From assembly GCA_028551475.1 (NCBI GenBank), contig CM052356.1, forward strand, positions 12,117,884-12,181,883: 64,000 bases of DNA. The letters are read 5' to 3'. Below the pieces are notes generated by a model. That model worked only from the letters and a program-made list of their open reading frames with translations. It was not told the origin of the DNA and ran no database searches. The stretch is from Casuarina equisetifolia. Taxonomy: Eukaryota; Streptophyta; Magnoliopsida; Fagales; Casuarinaceae. Shown in pieces: positions 44,932 through 57,234 of the stretch. The first letter of the stretch is position 1, and every line of letters starts with the position of its first letter. The position numbers and the translations under genes were made by a program.

Positions 44932-46490
44932 TGTTAGAAAATAGGGTTTTGCTGCGACAAAAAATATTTTTGGTAAATATCAATTCTTAAAATATGTTTT
45001 TCTTAATGTGCAAAAAGAAAAATTATAAGAAGTAAAAGGTGTACAAATTATAATATCAATTAATGATATTATAAAGTAACCGGGTTCCAATATTTCTTCA
45101 TAAATATATTCTTAAAATTCTTGTGACATATATTCAAACATTTGAATATTTAAATATATTGATTATTTGAATATTTCCTTAAGAAATATAACATATTTGA
45201 ATATATTTTACTTTAGGAATATGATACTTAGCTTGATGTAATTGTAGGAACATGAGAGACATTAACTCTATCTTGATATTAGTTCAAAGTTAATATATGC
45301 AATACACCAAAATATGAACTTTGTAAAATATTATATTTTTGGACCTTGTTGATATTGGACTGTGTCTATCTGCTAGATCTTTTATTACTAGACTAGACCC
45401 TTTGATTGTTGGACTGAGACGATGTGATTTGGCCCAAGCTCGCATCAGCCCGATCCCGTTAAAGTCTCCTTGCTACAGTGTTGTCTTGACCATCAATGGA
45501 GTCTCCTTGCCACGATGTCATCTCACTTAAAGAAACACATAAGAGGCTTTTATCCCTCGATGAGTTTGCCCTAGCCGCTAGCCACTTCACTTGTCCCTGA
45601 TGCTGTCTCTGCTTCTTTCAAACGCCGAAACCTCAACGGGAGGAATCTGGAGAAGATGGGCTATCAAAATGGTTGGATTTCAAATCTGAAGGTTGATATG
45701 AGGCTGATTTAATAAATAACCTACTATTCCTAATGGGAAGAAGGCTATGGTTCAGGTTTGATTCGAAAAGGCCCTAGATCTGTTTCCTATTTAAAAAAGA
45801 TGTATGCATGAAGATTTTCTCTTAATGATTAACATCTATTTGAAGCATTCTCTTTATGAAGAAGTCTTTTAAGCTCACCTACAAGGGTTCAGTGATATTT
45901 GATTATCTGCTTTGATCTTCAATTATATACTCAATCATAGCTTGTATAACATTATTTATGTGTTGATTTCACTTATAAACATTTATTGCACATAAATTTT
46001 GAGGAAAACCCAAAATCATAATTTTTTTTAAATTGGGGATTTCATGATAGAAGCTCTGTATCTTGACATATATACTTAAATAACTCCTCTGATTAGCAAT
46101 ATCTCATAAACTAACATTTTATTTGGGGATTTGCTACTGTATATGATCTTTTGATCATAATTTGTATCCGGACTTGAGAATTCCTTTGAGGAGGATTTAT
46201 TTGGATTAGGGAGAATGTATTCTCCTAATTAGGTTGACTAAAGGTGACTTCAATCTGTTGGATTGAAGGAGAAGAGGGTGGATGTAGGACTCTAAGATAG
46301 AGTGCCGAAAAATCATGGTAAATTGGGTGTTGATTCTCTTACTCTTTACTTGCTTAAGTAATTCTGTTTGCTTTCTTATCATCATATAAACTGTTAAATT
46401 AATTGATTGAATTTTTTATCATATAAAAGCATAGTTTTCGGTACAAGAACAATTCAACCCCCTCTTTTTGTTAAGCCATAAAACCCAACA
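44932..46490. mobile_element. 1559-bp TG...CA insert in the gypsy gag, probably a solo LTR
   Basis: The plus strand starts TGTTAGAAAATAGGG and ends AAAACCCAACA; flanks are GTTTA and GCTTA, an imperfect 5-bp duplication. Gypsy Gag reads up to each side. The insert has no transposon coding frame; its longest frame (45339-45530) has no motif. The right end reads AGGGGGTTGAATTG on the minus strand, a phrase common in long LTRs of plant copia (SIRE-like) elements. A solo LTR is the simplest reading; a small non-autonomous element is the alternative. Confidence 0.6.
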
Positions 46491-47083
46491 GCTTACACAT
46501 AAGCTTGCAAGGTGGTTGTATGCCTCAAGTCTCTTAGCATCTCATAAGCCCTCTAGTCCATATTCTTGAGATGGAATTGCTTCTTTAGCTCTTTCATGAA
46601 CACCTTATATGTGTTGATTGGGTCCTCCCCATTTTTTGCCTTTTGGCATCTCCTACATCATCACACATTAGTATTATAAGTGAGATAATAGAAAGTAGTT
46701 TGTACCTTCGTATAATCTCGGTAATGTGAGCCATATCAAAATATTGCTCCATATGCCACAAGAAGTCTTCCACTTATGTTATATCTCATCTCTCACCATA
46801 ACTTGTTGACTTAGGGATATTTCCACAAGGGACAACAATAAAAGCAAGTTTCACTTAGAATTGTTCCAGAACTCCCTTTAGCTCTTGGAATTGCTTAGCA
46901 AGTCCTTTTAACTCAACCACTTGCTCCTTTGTGTAAGCTTAGTAATTTTCTAGAGTACTAAGCCTTTCCTTTATGGAAACTATTATTTTAGCTTGTGTCC
47001 TCTTTTTTCTCACTTGGGGTTGGTGTTAGGACTCTCCCACACTTTTAGATGTCATTTCAAGAACTCAACTTGCCAAAGAGTTA
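46491..47083 (-). mobile_element. Nested gypsy element: Gag N-terminal part
   Basis: The minus strand from 47060 leftwards reads a charged leader with a TSKSVGES-like start, a coiled-coil-like stretch, then a Gag core with VEDFLWHMEQYFDMAHITEI and CDDVGDAKR, and ends KELKKQFHLKNMD..AYEML, typical of retrotransposon Gag. It is broken by the insert at 44932-46490 and by a few stops. Confidence 0.7.
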
Positions 47084-47098
47084 GGCTTTGATATCACT
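47084..47098 (-). other. Primer-binding site of the nested gypsy element
   Basis: The minus strand reads AGTGATATCAAAGCC directly after the LTR end. It matches the initiator-Met primer-binding site TGGTATCAGAGCC with a few changes and fixes the element's direction. Confidence 0.8.
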
Positions 47099-47850
47099 TG
47101 TAACGAACCTAGAGAAAAATTCATTCAACATTTAAGTCTTAGCTATGAACTGAGTCAGCCTTTAACTAGGATCACTTTAAAGAAAGGATTTCTAGAGAAA
47201 AAACAAGCAAAATTAAGGAATGATGGGAAAGTTTGAATGAATTGAGTGATAAGAAAGGGACCGGGAGGTTTCATTTATATAGTTGTTATTCTTCTCATAG
47301 AATTTAATGTAGCATTGGTTACACATTTAAAGCAATAAAGATAAATATGTAAACGGTACTTGGATTCAAACTAGATACATTGAATTGAGATACTTGTATT
47401 TCACAAACCATGGAGGTCTACATAAAGACCAACATTACAATCATGAATGATGGATTATAACCATTATTAATATTGAATATCAAAGTTGTTATACTTTCAA
47501 AAAGATTAGTAACATTTCCCTTATTAAAGAGGTTGGTTACATTCTCACAAATTCAAGGTAAAGGAACAAAGATAGAATCATAACAACATTCTTATTGAAT
47601 AGTTAAGACTAATAATGACACTTTTGTAATAAAGGTGGCAATTACATTCCAAGTGAATTCAAATACAAGAGAACATTAAAGGAAAACATCTAGGCACCAC
47701 CTAAGTAGATAACCCAACAACAAAGGAACTAAGTAGGCTAAACCCATATTGCACAGCTTGGTTCGTTGGCTCATATTGCCAGTCCAACACATGGATGTCT
47801 AACTCATACTTGCTTAGCCATTTTATCAACTTGTACTGCCAATCTTTTAT
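47099..47850 (-). repeat. Gypsy 5' LTR of the nested element (752 bp)
   Basis: Collinear partner of 42672-43519. Its inner end is GGTTCGTTACA on the minus strand, the same ending as the LTR at 22703-23354 (GTCCGTTACA). Its outer end at 47850 (AATCTTTTAT) abuts the target-site duplication. Differences from the partner are frequent (roughly 10-15% by eye), so the insertion is old. Confidence 0.88.
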
Positions 47851-47856
47851 GGCATA
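47851..47856. repeat. Target-site duplication of the gypsy insertion, right copy
   Basis: GGCATA, identical to 42666-42671. Confidence 0.8.
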
Positions 47857-50460
47857 ATCATGCTAGGATTGTTAGAATTATGTTGCATTGAGTGATGTGG
47901 TGAACTTTGCATACCAATGTTAAGGTACCTACTTGAGTCCATATAAGAACTTACAAAGATGATGTATCCTAGACTTTCCCTATTTGCATAAACCTAAAAG
48001 AAGATCCATGTAAATTTTCTTTTCCAAATCACCAAGGAGAAAAGCGTTATAGACATCTATATGATAGAGTGACCAATCTCTAAAAGCTATTATGGAGATA
48101 AAAGAACAAACAATGACTTCCTTAGCCACAAGAGAGAAGGTCTCCTAATAATTGAAACCTTTCTTTTAAGTGAATCCTTTGGCAACCAACTAAGCTTTTA
48201 GTGCTCCACAGATGAATTAGCCTTGTATTCAATCTTATAGACCCATTTAAACTTGTAGAATTCCAATAAAAAGGTCAGGGTACAAGATCCCAAGTGTGAT
48301 TATCTATAAAAGCCTAAAGCTCAACCTCTAGGGCCTATTACCATCGGCAATTTTGAGCAACCTTATGATAATAAATGTGTTCCTAATATCATATATACAA
48401 TTGATGTAACACATATGTCCAATGTAAGTTAAGTAAAGCTAACATAAGAAGAAACCAAATAATTTGTACATGAGGAATGAAGGCTAGAGTAGTTGTAGTC
48501 TTAAGTCCATGTAAGAGGTCACATAATGTGGCCCAATAAGCAAGGAGCCAATGAGGGTAATGGGCCAATAGGGCCAATGAGACAAGATCTAGGGCCAAAA
48601 TATCATCAAGAATGGCCAAAGGGCTAGAGGTATCAAGAGAACCATCTAGTGAGATAAAAGGAACCAAAGAATTTGGTAGGTAATCTATTAAGGGGTCCAA
48701 TAAGTCAAAAGGAAGCTCAATCATTAGCTTAACTATCGGATGAGAAAGAACTATAAGGGCCATTGAAGAAGGTGAAATTGGAGAAGCACCCAAACACATA
48801 AGTAACAAAAATGATAAACTTACAAAAGAATCCTTACTAGATAGAAAGGAGTAGTAAGTGAGTAACTGAGCAGTGAAGAAAGAATAAGCTAATCTTAGAA
48901 AAGGAAAAATATCCTAATGAAAAATTACATCTCAATTGATAAAGCACCATCTAATGGTTGGATCATAGACCTAATAGCCCTTTTATAGTCTTGGTTAGTC
49001 TATGAAGACATAGCACAAGGTGTAAGGACCCAATACATCTTGAGGCCCCACTATCATAACATAGTAGAAATAGTCAAAAACCTAAAGATAATGAATGTTT
49101 GGACACTTCTCGAAGAGTGACTCTGTGGGGATCCACCCATCTAGAACCTTGTTTGGCATTCAATTGATCAAATAGGTTGCAATAACCACACAATTACCCC
49201 AAAAAGACTTTGGAATAGAAGTTTGATATTTAAGGGCATAAGCGACCTAAAGAAAATGACTATGTTTGCACTCTATAATCCCATTTTACTAGGGAATATA
49301 AGTGTAGGAACTCTTATAAAGGATGTTGTGGCTAGAGAAAAAAAATAGAATATTCATAATTGAAGAAATCACAAGAATTGTCTAACCAAACACATGGAAT
49401 GGTATAGTGGAATTGTTTTTTAACCAAGGCAAGGAAATATCTAAGATGCGATAGGACTTGTGATTTTGATTGCATAATGAAAACCTAGGTATTATAAGAG
49501 TAGTCCCTAACTATGATATGGAAATATTAGATCCCATCACGATGTGGCATGTGGTAGGCCCCTAAATATCCATATGGAGAAAATATAAATGTGGCAAATG
49601 ATGTGATGGAGGGAAATGATGGGAGAGTTTCTTAGTTAAGGGAAAAATTGGATATTTGGATGAGAAAAAACACATTGTGACCCAAATGAGTGAGAAATAA
49701 AAGTATTATTATTGTTAAGTTGGGCATTATAAAATGTCCCTTTAGTGAAGGAATTACAAGAAGATAAATCAAAATTATGTAGAAAAGAAGCTAAAAAATA
49801 AAGCCCTTAATGCACCAATTTGTCAATCAAATGGGCTTGAAAGAATTAGACAACAAAGTCCAAAATGGCATAACAATTGTTATCAAGACAAACCTTGGAA
49901 TGGAAATAAAATTGAATTAAAATGTGGGGATAAACAACACATTTTTTAAGAAAACTTAAGAATTTAGCATGACATGACCATTAAGGAGGTGAACTGATAC
50001 AAATGGAAGAGATGAGGTACTTACATGAATTAAAAAAAATAATTATATATAATATGACCATTAGTCCTTGATTCAATAATCTAAGCATCAATGCCAATAA
50101 AATTAAGGCAACATGAAATACCTACAAAGCTAACAAACTTGTCAGGCACCCTTATTTTACTAGAGCCTGCATAATGCATTCAAATTGTTGCTCGTTAATG
50201 GACTAGACCACTTTCTCATCAAATTTGGTGGAAACTTGATTAGAGGAAAAATGAACGCTTTTGTCATCTGTATTAGTAGGTTTGCCATGTAACTTCCAAC
50301 AATATCCTTAGTATCTTTGGGATTATTTTGCTTCGAATTTTGCCAATTGGAGTGGTTGGATGGCATGGCATATCCAAAGCCGCTAGATGAAGTGAACGTA
50401 GGTGCAAATATGGCGTGTAAAGGGCCATTTGATCCGGGCAAGTGAGCAATCATCTGCTAA
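47857..50460 (-). mobile_element. Outer copia element, 5' part: gag/protease debris, integrase, linker, start of reverse transcriptase
   Basis: From right to left on the minus strand: open frame 50160-50453, a Ser/Asn-rich linker resembling the region between Gag and protease; integrase debris around 49100-49560 (CVWLDNSCDFFNYE resembles the DNG.EF motif, and LNAKQGSRWVDPHR.. lies further on); linker frame 48389-48808; reverse transcriptase with FKWVYKIEYKANSSVEH, LVAKGFT and HIDVYNAFLLGDLEKKIYM at 48020-48280. It stops at the gypsy insertion site and resumes at 42665. Many stops are present. I could not find its 5' LTR. Confidence 0.8.
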
Positions 50461-51500
50461 CCATTTGATCTGGGGTCACAGCCGTCCGACGATGATATAA
50501 AATACTGCATTTGCAATTTAGATCCAACAATCGCTGCAGTAGGAAAGCCAAACCTCTGCATCCCGTTCGCTACCACCTACATCGCATTCGCACATTGTGT
50601 CAGAGCGATTCGAGCTATCCGGAGGATATTCACCTACACGATGTACTTGGATGAAGCAAGCCCTTCGTTCCCATCTTGAACCACCAAATGGTATAATCGG
50701 CTAGGCGTTGACGGTGGGTACATGGTCAACATCTACGAATGAAAAGATAAGAACCCATCATTCAATATAAGAAGGAATCAGGTGCAGCACACCCAATCCT
50801 TGATAAAGCGATACTGTTTGAGGGTGCCCTCCAACGCCTTAAGCTACTCTTCTGCCATATCCAGCTTATTCCGTAGAGCAAATAGCGCTTGAAGCAAAAG
50901 GCAACTCTTCTTGGCCCTTTATGACAATCGCTTACTGGAAATTCTGAACCCTAATTGTATAAATGTTAGCACCAAAAAGAAATTGAGCAATCAAGCGAAA
51001 TTTGAGACCATCAAGGCGGCAGTGTAAAGCAAATTGCTGGGTTCAAGGTGGCTAATGGTAGCCATGGAAGAAAAAAAACCCGGTTTAAGCGGGCCGGCTG
51101 CCTAACCCACGAAATGTCAACCTAGGTTAGAAATTGGGTTGGGTCCTAGAGACGGGCCAGGCCTCGTGGTTGTGGAGCCTGAGGAAACAGAACCCATCAG
51201 ATCCAAATGGGTTGAATGGGGCTATGCTAGCCTGAGTGAGCAAAGCGCTATCCAACAGGCAGAAAAACATGTGGAACTAGCCGAGTGCCCATAAAATGTC
51301 TACTTCGAAGACACTTGAGTACAGCAGTAATTGGTCCAGAAACCAAAGAACTAGAGGAGGATATGAACAAGTTGGACCGTCCTTTAATCAAAAGACACAT
51401 TTAACATGCTAAGGGCAAAATAATAACTCTCACCTATGAAGAGCTCGCAGGGGATCGCCAGGGAGCAAAAGTTTCCGCATGGTAGTCATCTTGCTTCAAC
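50461..51500. other. Unclassified, GC-richer stretch right of the copia element
   Basis: On the minus strand an ATG at about 51067 opens MATISHLEPSNLLYTAALM and then meets a stop; this could be the Gag start of the copia element or a dead gene. No family is recognised. The higher GC content compared with flanks is real but unexplained. Confidence 0.3.
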
Positions 51501-53260
51501 AAATAAGAAGTTAGGTTATCCATTATCTATTGATTACATTTACCCCTAATTTTTGCACCCTTTTTTTTCAGTGCATAAATTTATCATGCTAAGACTCATA
51601 AATAAAGTCAGAGTGCAAAGGGGTTAAGGCTTTGTTGAGTTCAACTAAGTTAAACAGAAGTCTCAAAAGAAAAAATAAAAATAAAGAAGAGCTTTAGATC
51701 TTGCCTTAAATGATAAATTCCTCTGTAGAAATTAAATCAAGATTATCTTGGCCTATTTGGAATTATTGGATCAATCTAATCATGTTGTTTGAAACTATTG
51801 AAAGATGCAAGATTTCCTAAAAGTACCTTAGAGCTATTCAAGAACTTGAATTCCTACAAAAATATAATAGGAGACTTGATACCAATTTACAATGAGCTAA
51901 CCTTACCCATTTCAAGGGGCAATCCAGTCAATAAATTATTTGAAAGATTCGAGACTAAAAGATGCAATCTGCATGATTCAACTAGATATTCCTTCAGCTG
52001 TATGCATATGAAGCAATTAGCTAACCAGTTTAAATTTAGCATTTCAGAAACATTTCATTTCCATTCTTTCAAGGCACAGTGGTTAACAAGCAGTAACCTT
52101 ACCCTCAACATTCATCCCACAAATGGCGGAATCATTATTTGAAATAAGTTCATTTGGCAACTTTGCAGATCAATAATATGTTACACAACTAAATAAATAA
52201 CAAGCCAAGGAATAATAGTCTATTTTGCTCAGAAATCAAAGAACAATGAACAAGAATTAGTAGAGACCCTATTTCATGTACTTAGATGTTATCATTAGAA
52301 CAAAAATCATATATATCTAACATTTCATAAAACCACTAAGTACTTTGCAATTGCCACTTAATTTTACATGCAAGTTGGCTCAAAAAATCAAATATATTGG
52401 CAAAAAGAATGTACCTAAAAAAATTATAATTATATTTGAGCAACAAAATTTGAAGAGGTAATACATCAATTTGACTGAAAAGATTAAATGAACACACAAA
52501 GATATCATGCTGGTCTAGTCTACCTAACTAATAGAAACAAGATTTTTTAAAATAAAATGATCACATTTCAAGCAAAGTTATATAGAGAAATAAAGCTACC
52601 TTGTTTAGGTGAAGATCTAAAAGTCCCTAAATGCAAATGCGCCCGAATCTCTAGTGGTAATGAAGTCAATGAGTTGTTCCTAAAATGTGATGCCACCAAA
52701 GCCACATTTATACCAAAGATGTTAATCTTTCATGTAGAAGAAAACCCACACACTTATCAAGAAACAATAAATGAGGAAATGATGCAACCCATTATTGATG
52801 GTGGGATTGATGCAATTCCTGCAAAACTTATCACCAAGAAAAATTATGAGCAGAGGCAGAAGAAATGGGCTTTAGATCTTAAAAAATGCATAAAGGAAGG
52901 TGAATCCATTGGTTAATTAACTCACTATTTTGATAAAGGTCAAGACGAAGGAGACATGAACGATTCCCAATGCTATCTGGCACACCACATAAATATTTTG
53001 CTGCACCAGTCAGAGAAACAACCAAAAGTTTAATACATCTATACACTACAAGTTGGACCTTATACCCAAAAGAGTGGTAGATAATTACATGCACTGAGTT
53101 TAGTAAGCATGGTCCACGATGAAATCAAATTCTCTGATAATGAAGTTAGCTTGTTTTTCTGGGACAGATAGGAGATATGACACATAATTGTAGCCGCAAA
53201 TGTTAACTAATTATTCACCAACATATGCATAGACAGAATAGCCATCATCAAATACTTAAA
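51501..53260. other. Intergenic DNA with two unrecognised frames
   Basis: Plus-strand frames at 51789-52142 (117 codons) and 52557-52916 (119 codons; CLGEDLKVPKCKCARISS.. and a charged tail LDLKKCIKEGESIG) are open but show no motif I can name and no splice context. I do not call them genes. They may be fragments of an unidentified transposon. Confidence 0.3.
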
Positions 53261-53785
53261 AGTATAGATCTCACAATTATTTCCAAATCTAGTTTTGTCA
53301 ACCTTGCATAGTTTGCTAGATCTTCGGGTAAGCTGGTGGTAACATTGTTTGGTGCCTAGGAAAAATTTCCATAAGCCAAATGTTATAGAAGATCGTATGT
53401 GAAGCAAAGAAAAAAAAGAGGCAAAAAGTGCTTTTATGTCAAGACGGTTTAGTGGAACACATGCAAAGTGCACACACTAAGTTTCACCGAAGTGTAATCA
53501 AGAGGGACAGCCAATCAAAAGTATGGATCTCACAAATACCTCCACATCTACTTTTGTCAACTTGCATAGTTTGCTAGATCTTTGGGTAAGGTGGTAATAA
53601 CATTGTTTGATGCCTAAGAAAAAGTTTCATAAGCCAAATGTTATAGAAGATCGCATGTGAAGTAGAGGGAAAAAAAAAAAAGGAGGAAGGAAAAAAGTGC
53701 TTTTATGTCAAGATGGTTTGGTAGAACACATGCAAAGTGCACACATTAAGTTTCACCAAAGTCTAATCACGAGGGACAACCAATC
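53261..53785. repeat. 259-bp tandem duplication
   Basis: Copy 1 begins AGTATAGATCTCACAA at 53261 and copy 2 AGTATGGATCTCACAA at 53520. They share CTTGCATAGTTTGCTAGATC, ATAAGCCAAATGTTATAGAA, GTGCTTTTATGTCAAGA and CATGCAAAGTGCACACA. Identity is about 90% by eye, with an A-rich tract of different length in each copy. Confidence 0.92.
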
Positions 53786-53789
53786 AATT

Positions 53790-56188
53790 GTCCAATATGG
53801 ATGAGTTTTGAAACTTTCATTTTCATGCTTATCCTAATTATTGGTTCAGTTTATGTGTGGCGAGAAAGAGCATTGAAAAAAGAAGAAGCATTGGAACGGT
53901 CTTAGCTCTTGAATATTCAAACAATAAAAATAAATAAAGTAGAAAAAAGACATTAAAATAGTTATGAATTTCATATTGAACAGCTTAAAATTCTGTTATT
54001 TCAACTACATCAAATGATCTTTCAAATTGGGCAAGACTCTCCAATATATGTTTCCAATCTTCCAATGCTAAATTAACTCATTTTAAATACAAATGTAGCT
54101 CTCAAGTGAAAAATAAACCCCAAACTAATTCATGTGAATTGTAAATTCCATGTAATTGTCAAGTGATAAAAGAAATTGGAAAACACAAAACTTTTACACT
54201 TACTAAACCTTAAGAATATGCACAAGAAAAAAAAAAATGCTAGCTCTTCATGTTTCGGTTTCTGAAATTGTTAACCAAAAAGTTATTAAACCAAGTTCAG
54301 AAACCACGAAGTCTTAAGTACAATGTTGTACATCAAGAAAGAGCTAATTAAAAAGAAAAATAAAAATAAGAAGGAAAGGCAACTACAAGGCAATAATACT
54401 CTATTGGGGGGACTTTAGAAAAATCTCATGGATTGCATCCATTTATCAACTATCAGAATCTCTTAGAAGTTATGACACTTCTGAGATATAAATGTTCCAA
54501 CAAGGTTAACATTACATTTGCCTACTCATGTTCCTTTAGAGTTCAAGACAGCAGCTGGAGGTTTTAATGAGAGATCAAGAGGATAACAAAATCCTCTTTT
54601 CTGAACTTATGTATATAAAATAACGCTTTCTTGTTCAATACACATATGCTTTTTGGAAAAAGTACAAAATTCTAATTGACCATATCTTTATAACGAAACA
54701 TTGAATTTTAAAAAAAAAATTAGTTTCTAACTCCAACACATAAATATTACAAATAATTAACATGTTGTGGTTGTAGTACAGTACAAAGTGCAAGCTCTTA
54801 AGCAAATGCCAATCTATCTACAACTAGAGTAGTCTATCTAATATTGTCCTGATGTTAAACTTCACAAGTTCATGCTACAGGCAGGAAACTAAATATTTGT
54901 GTCAAAGGCTTTCCAACCTCAAAGCCACTATCTGATGTTTATATGTCCATCAATGTTAAGGCACTATCTTCAAGTCTGATAACTGTAAGCATTGTCCGAT
55001 GGAGTTTGGAAGTTCCTTAAGCTGATCGGAAGAACAATCAAACCTAGAATGATCACATAACATCCAAACATCTTATTGCGAGGAAATAAATAAAGAAAGC
55101 CATAAAATCTTATATATAGAAAACACAACGATTTTGTGAGACATGGTCACCAGAAAATTGTGGACTTATATGCATGTGTAACAAAGTGGGTGTTTGAGTA
55201 CCAACAAATGGTGACCTATGAGTATAATCACAATATCATCTTGAAATTGATAAAATGCCGCATAGATTATGAGAGAATAGTTAAAACTACATTCATGAGA
55301 GAAATAAATTGTAAATAATCATTGTTTTCATTTAACACAACTTTTGGTGAAACAAGGTAAAAAAGTCATCTTTCTTCATCTGTCAGTTTCTATCAAAGCA
55401 TAAAAAACTCTAGGACCTAGGATTTTCTTCCTTTTGCAAGAAAATGGTGACAATATTTGAATTTATTTGGTTTTTGTATTTTTTTATTTGTATTTTTCAT
55501 ACAAGTAGATCATTCCATTTTAATTCCAATTTAGGATTTATACTTAGTCTATAGCAAAGAGATATACCAAAAGAATTCACAATCATTTTTTACTCTTGTT
55601 ATACTCATTGTCATTCATATTTTCTTACATTACCATCCATTAATACAAGAAAAGATAACACAGGAAACATATACTTTAGTTAGAAACAAGAGAAGTGCAC
55701 ATTTAAGATAAGAAGAGTAAGAGTCACAAGGATCAAGGATTTGTAGCAAAGACCACTAAATGCACTACTAAGAAAAAACTAAGCTAGCTGAAGTTTAAGG
55801 CACATAAACGATGGTGGGACAGCTCAAGAAAACTGTATGCACAAAGGATCAATAAGTACTTATTGGATTGAGTTGAAGGACAAGTCTAAAGATTTTAGCA
55901 AAGGGAGCCTATCAATTCGAGTACCTACCATTCAAGGAATGTGCTACAAACATATCTTTCAAGGAATATACTACTTGAACCAAAAGTGGTTATGGATTTA
56001 ATCAATAGAGATTGGAGCTTTCATACCCTTTGGGAGATTAATAGAGTCACCGAGGATAAACAATTCAAACAACATTTTTATTTTACCATAAGCATTCATT
56101 AGCAAGTTATTGGAGCAAAAGATGCAAAAACAAATGAAAAGTATGTATTTTATAAATGTTATTTATTTATATAAGGAAGAAAAAAGCA
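53790..56188. other. AT-rich intergenic DNA
   Basis: No coding region, RNA gene or transposon domain is recognised on either strand. The 60-codon frame at 55136-55318 has no motif. Confidence 0.4.
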
Positions 56189-57031
56189 CTAAATTTGTGC
56201 CACAATGTGCATAACAACAATGGTAACATCATCGATCCTTCCCCTGTCATGCTCCATCCCCCATGCATAAGGTGCCCTTGTGAATGGGCTGTAAAGCTTG
56301 TCCTCCAATGTTAGTTTAGTGCAATTCTCTCAGCCAACTCCTATCGGTCTACACCATCTAATGTTTCCTCATCCAAAAGATCCTCGATTTCTTTTAGGTA
56401 CACATTGTCTAAAAGCCCATCAGTGCCAAGAACTACAACGTCTCCTACGTGAACTGTGAATCTTGACTCTCTAGTTGAACCTAGTTGATCACTTGACTCA
56501 CTCTTTTCCAACTGATACGAAAGATCAAAATAACGCCATTGTGTCAGAGATTTGTACACAAGCCTGTTGGCCCTAAAAATCATGAATCCACCATCTCTTA
56601 CATTGGTTAAGTGCAAGATGTAGCCCTTGAGCATTGCAATGAAAGCAAAAAATGATCCTTTGGCCTTAGTTTTGATAAAAACTTTGTTTAAAACCTTGCA
56701 TAGATCCATAAGTCTAGCGGCAAGTCAATTAATGGCGATAAAGGCATGATTCATAAGTTCTCGTGCATACTTGCCCACTGTAGCTCAGCCACCAACACCA
56801 TCAGCCACGCCAATTGCCTACTTCTTCACACAAAGAAAGTCCTTGCCTTGAGATTTTAGAGCATCTAATTCAAGCAAGTAGAATGCTCTGCAAATCATCT
56901 TCAATTCTTCGTGGTACTCGAACTCTCCTTCAAATGTTCACTTCTTGTTGATGATCATCTTTTCTTCGTCGGGGGCTGTTATGTGTACTTGAACTCTCCT
57001 TCAAACGTTCACTTCTTGTTGATGATCATCT
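56189..57031 (-). pseudogene. Broken PP2C protein phosphatase (PP2C 55/80-like)
   Basis: On the minus strand the pieces run in order: TFEGEFEYHEELKMICRAFY, an AIGVADGVGG block (metal-binding Asp of the 'GVADGVGG' motif present), GKYARELMNHAF, then the open frame 56341-56709 with FFAFIAMLKGYILHLTNVRD, GFMIFRANRLVYKS, VGDVVVLGTDGLLDNVY, and last RIDDVTIVVMHIV. This is the order of plant PP2C phosphatases of the small chloroplast/mitochondrial type; they remove phosphate from Ser/Thr. Defects: TAG just before AIGVAD, TGA where GVGGW normally has Trp, TGA before the LAARL segment, TAA after ERIALN, and a frameshift before the final block. The expected 'GD.G' reads RDGG. The N-terminal part is missing. 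It is not functional as read. Confidence 0.82.
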
Positions 57032-57033
57032 TA
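56924..57033. repeat. Duplicated segment at the 5' end of the PP2C relic
   Basis: TTGATGATCATCTT with its preceding GTTCACTTCTTG and ACTCTCCTTCAAA occurs twice (ends near 56972 and 57032), about 60 bp apart. It duplicates the first visible coding bases of the PP2C relic. Confidence 0.8.
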
Positions 57034-57234
57034 AGGAAAGAGAAACTAAATTACAAGGCTTAAAACTAACGATTCTTTGCAACATTTTTTAGAATTAAAT
57101 TTCAACTTCTTAATTTGATGAAAACAACAACAAACTTAAGCTCTACAAGGACATGGAGTGACATCCATGATTTCTCTAGTTACCACAAAATAAAACACAT
57201 TTTCAATATGATAAATCCCACAACATTCTAAGGG

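Noticed and set aside
51789..52142. 117-codon plus-strand frame as a host gene
   Set aside because: No motif or gene structure is visible, and it lies in AT-rich DNA where such frames arise by chance.
52557..52916. 119-codon plus-strand frame as a host gene
   Set aside because: No family, promoter, splice context or composition change supports it; it is left as an unrecognised frame.
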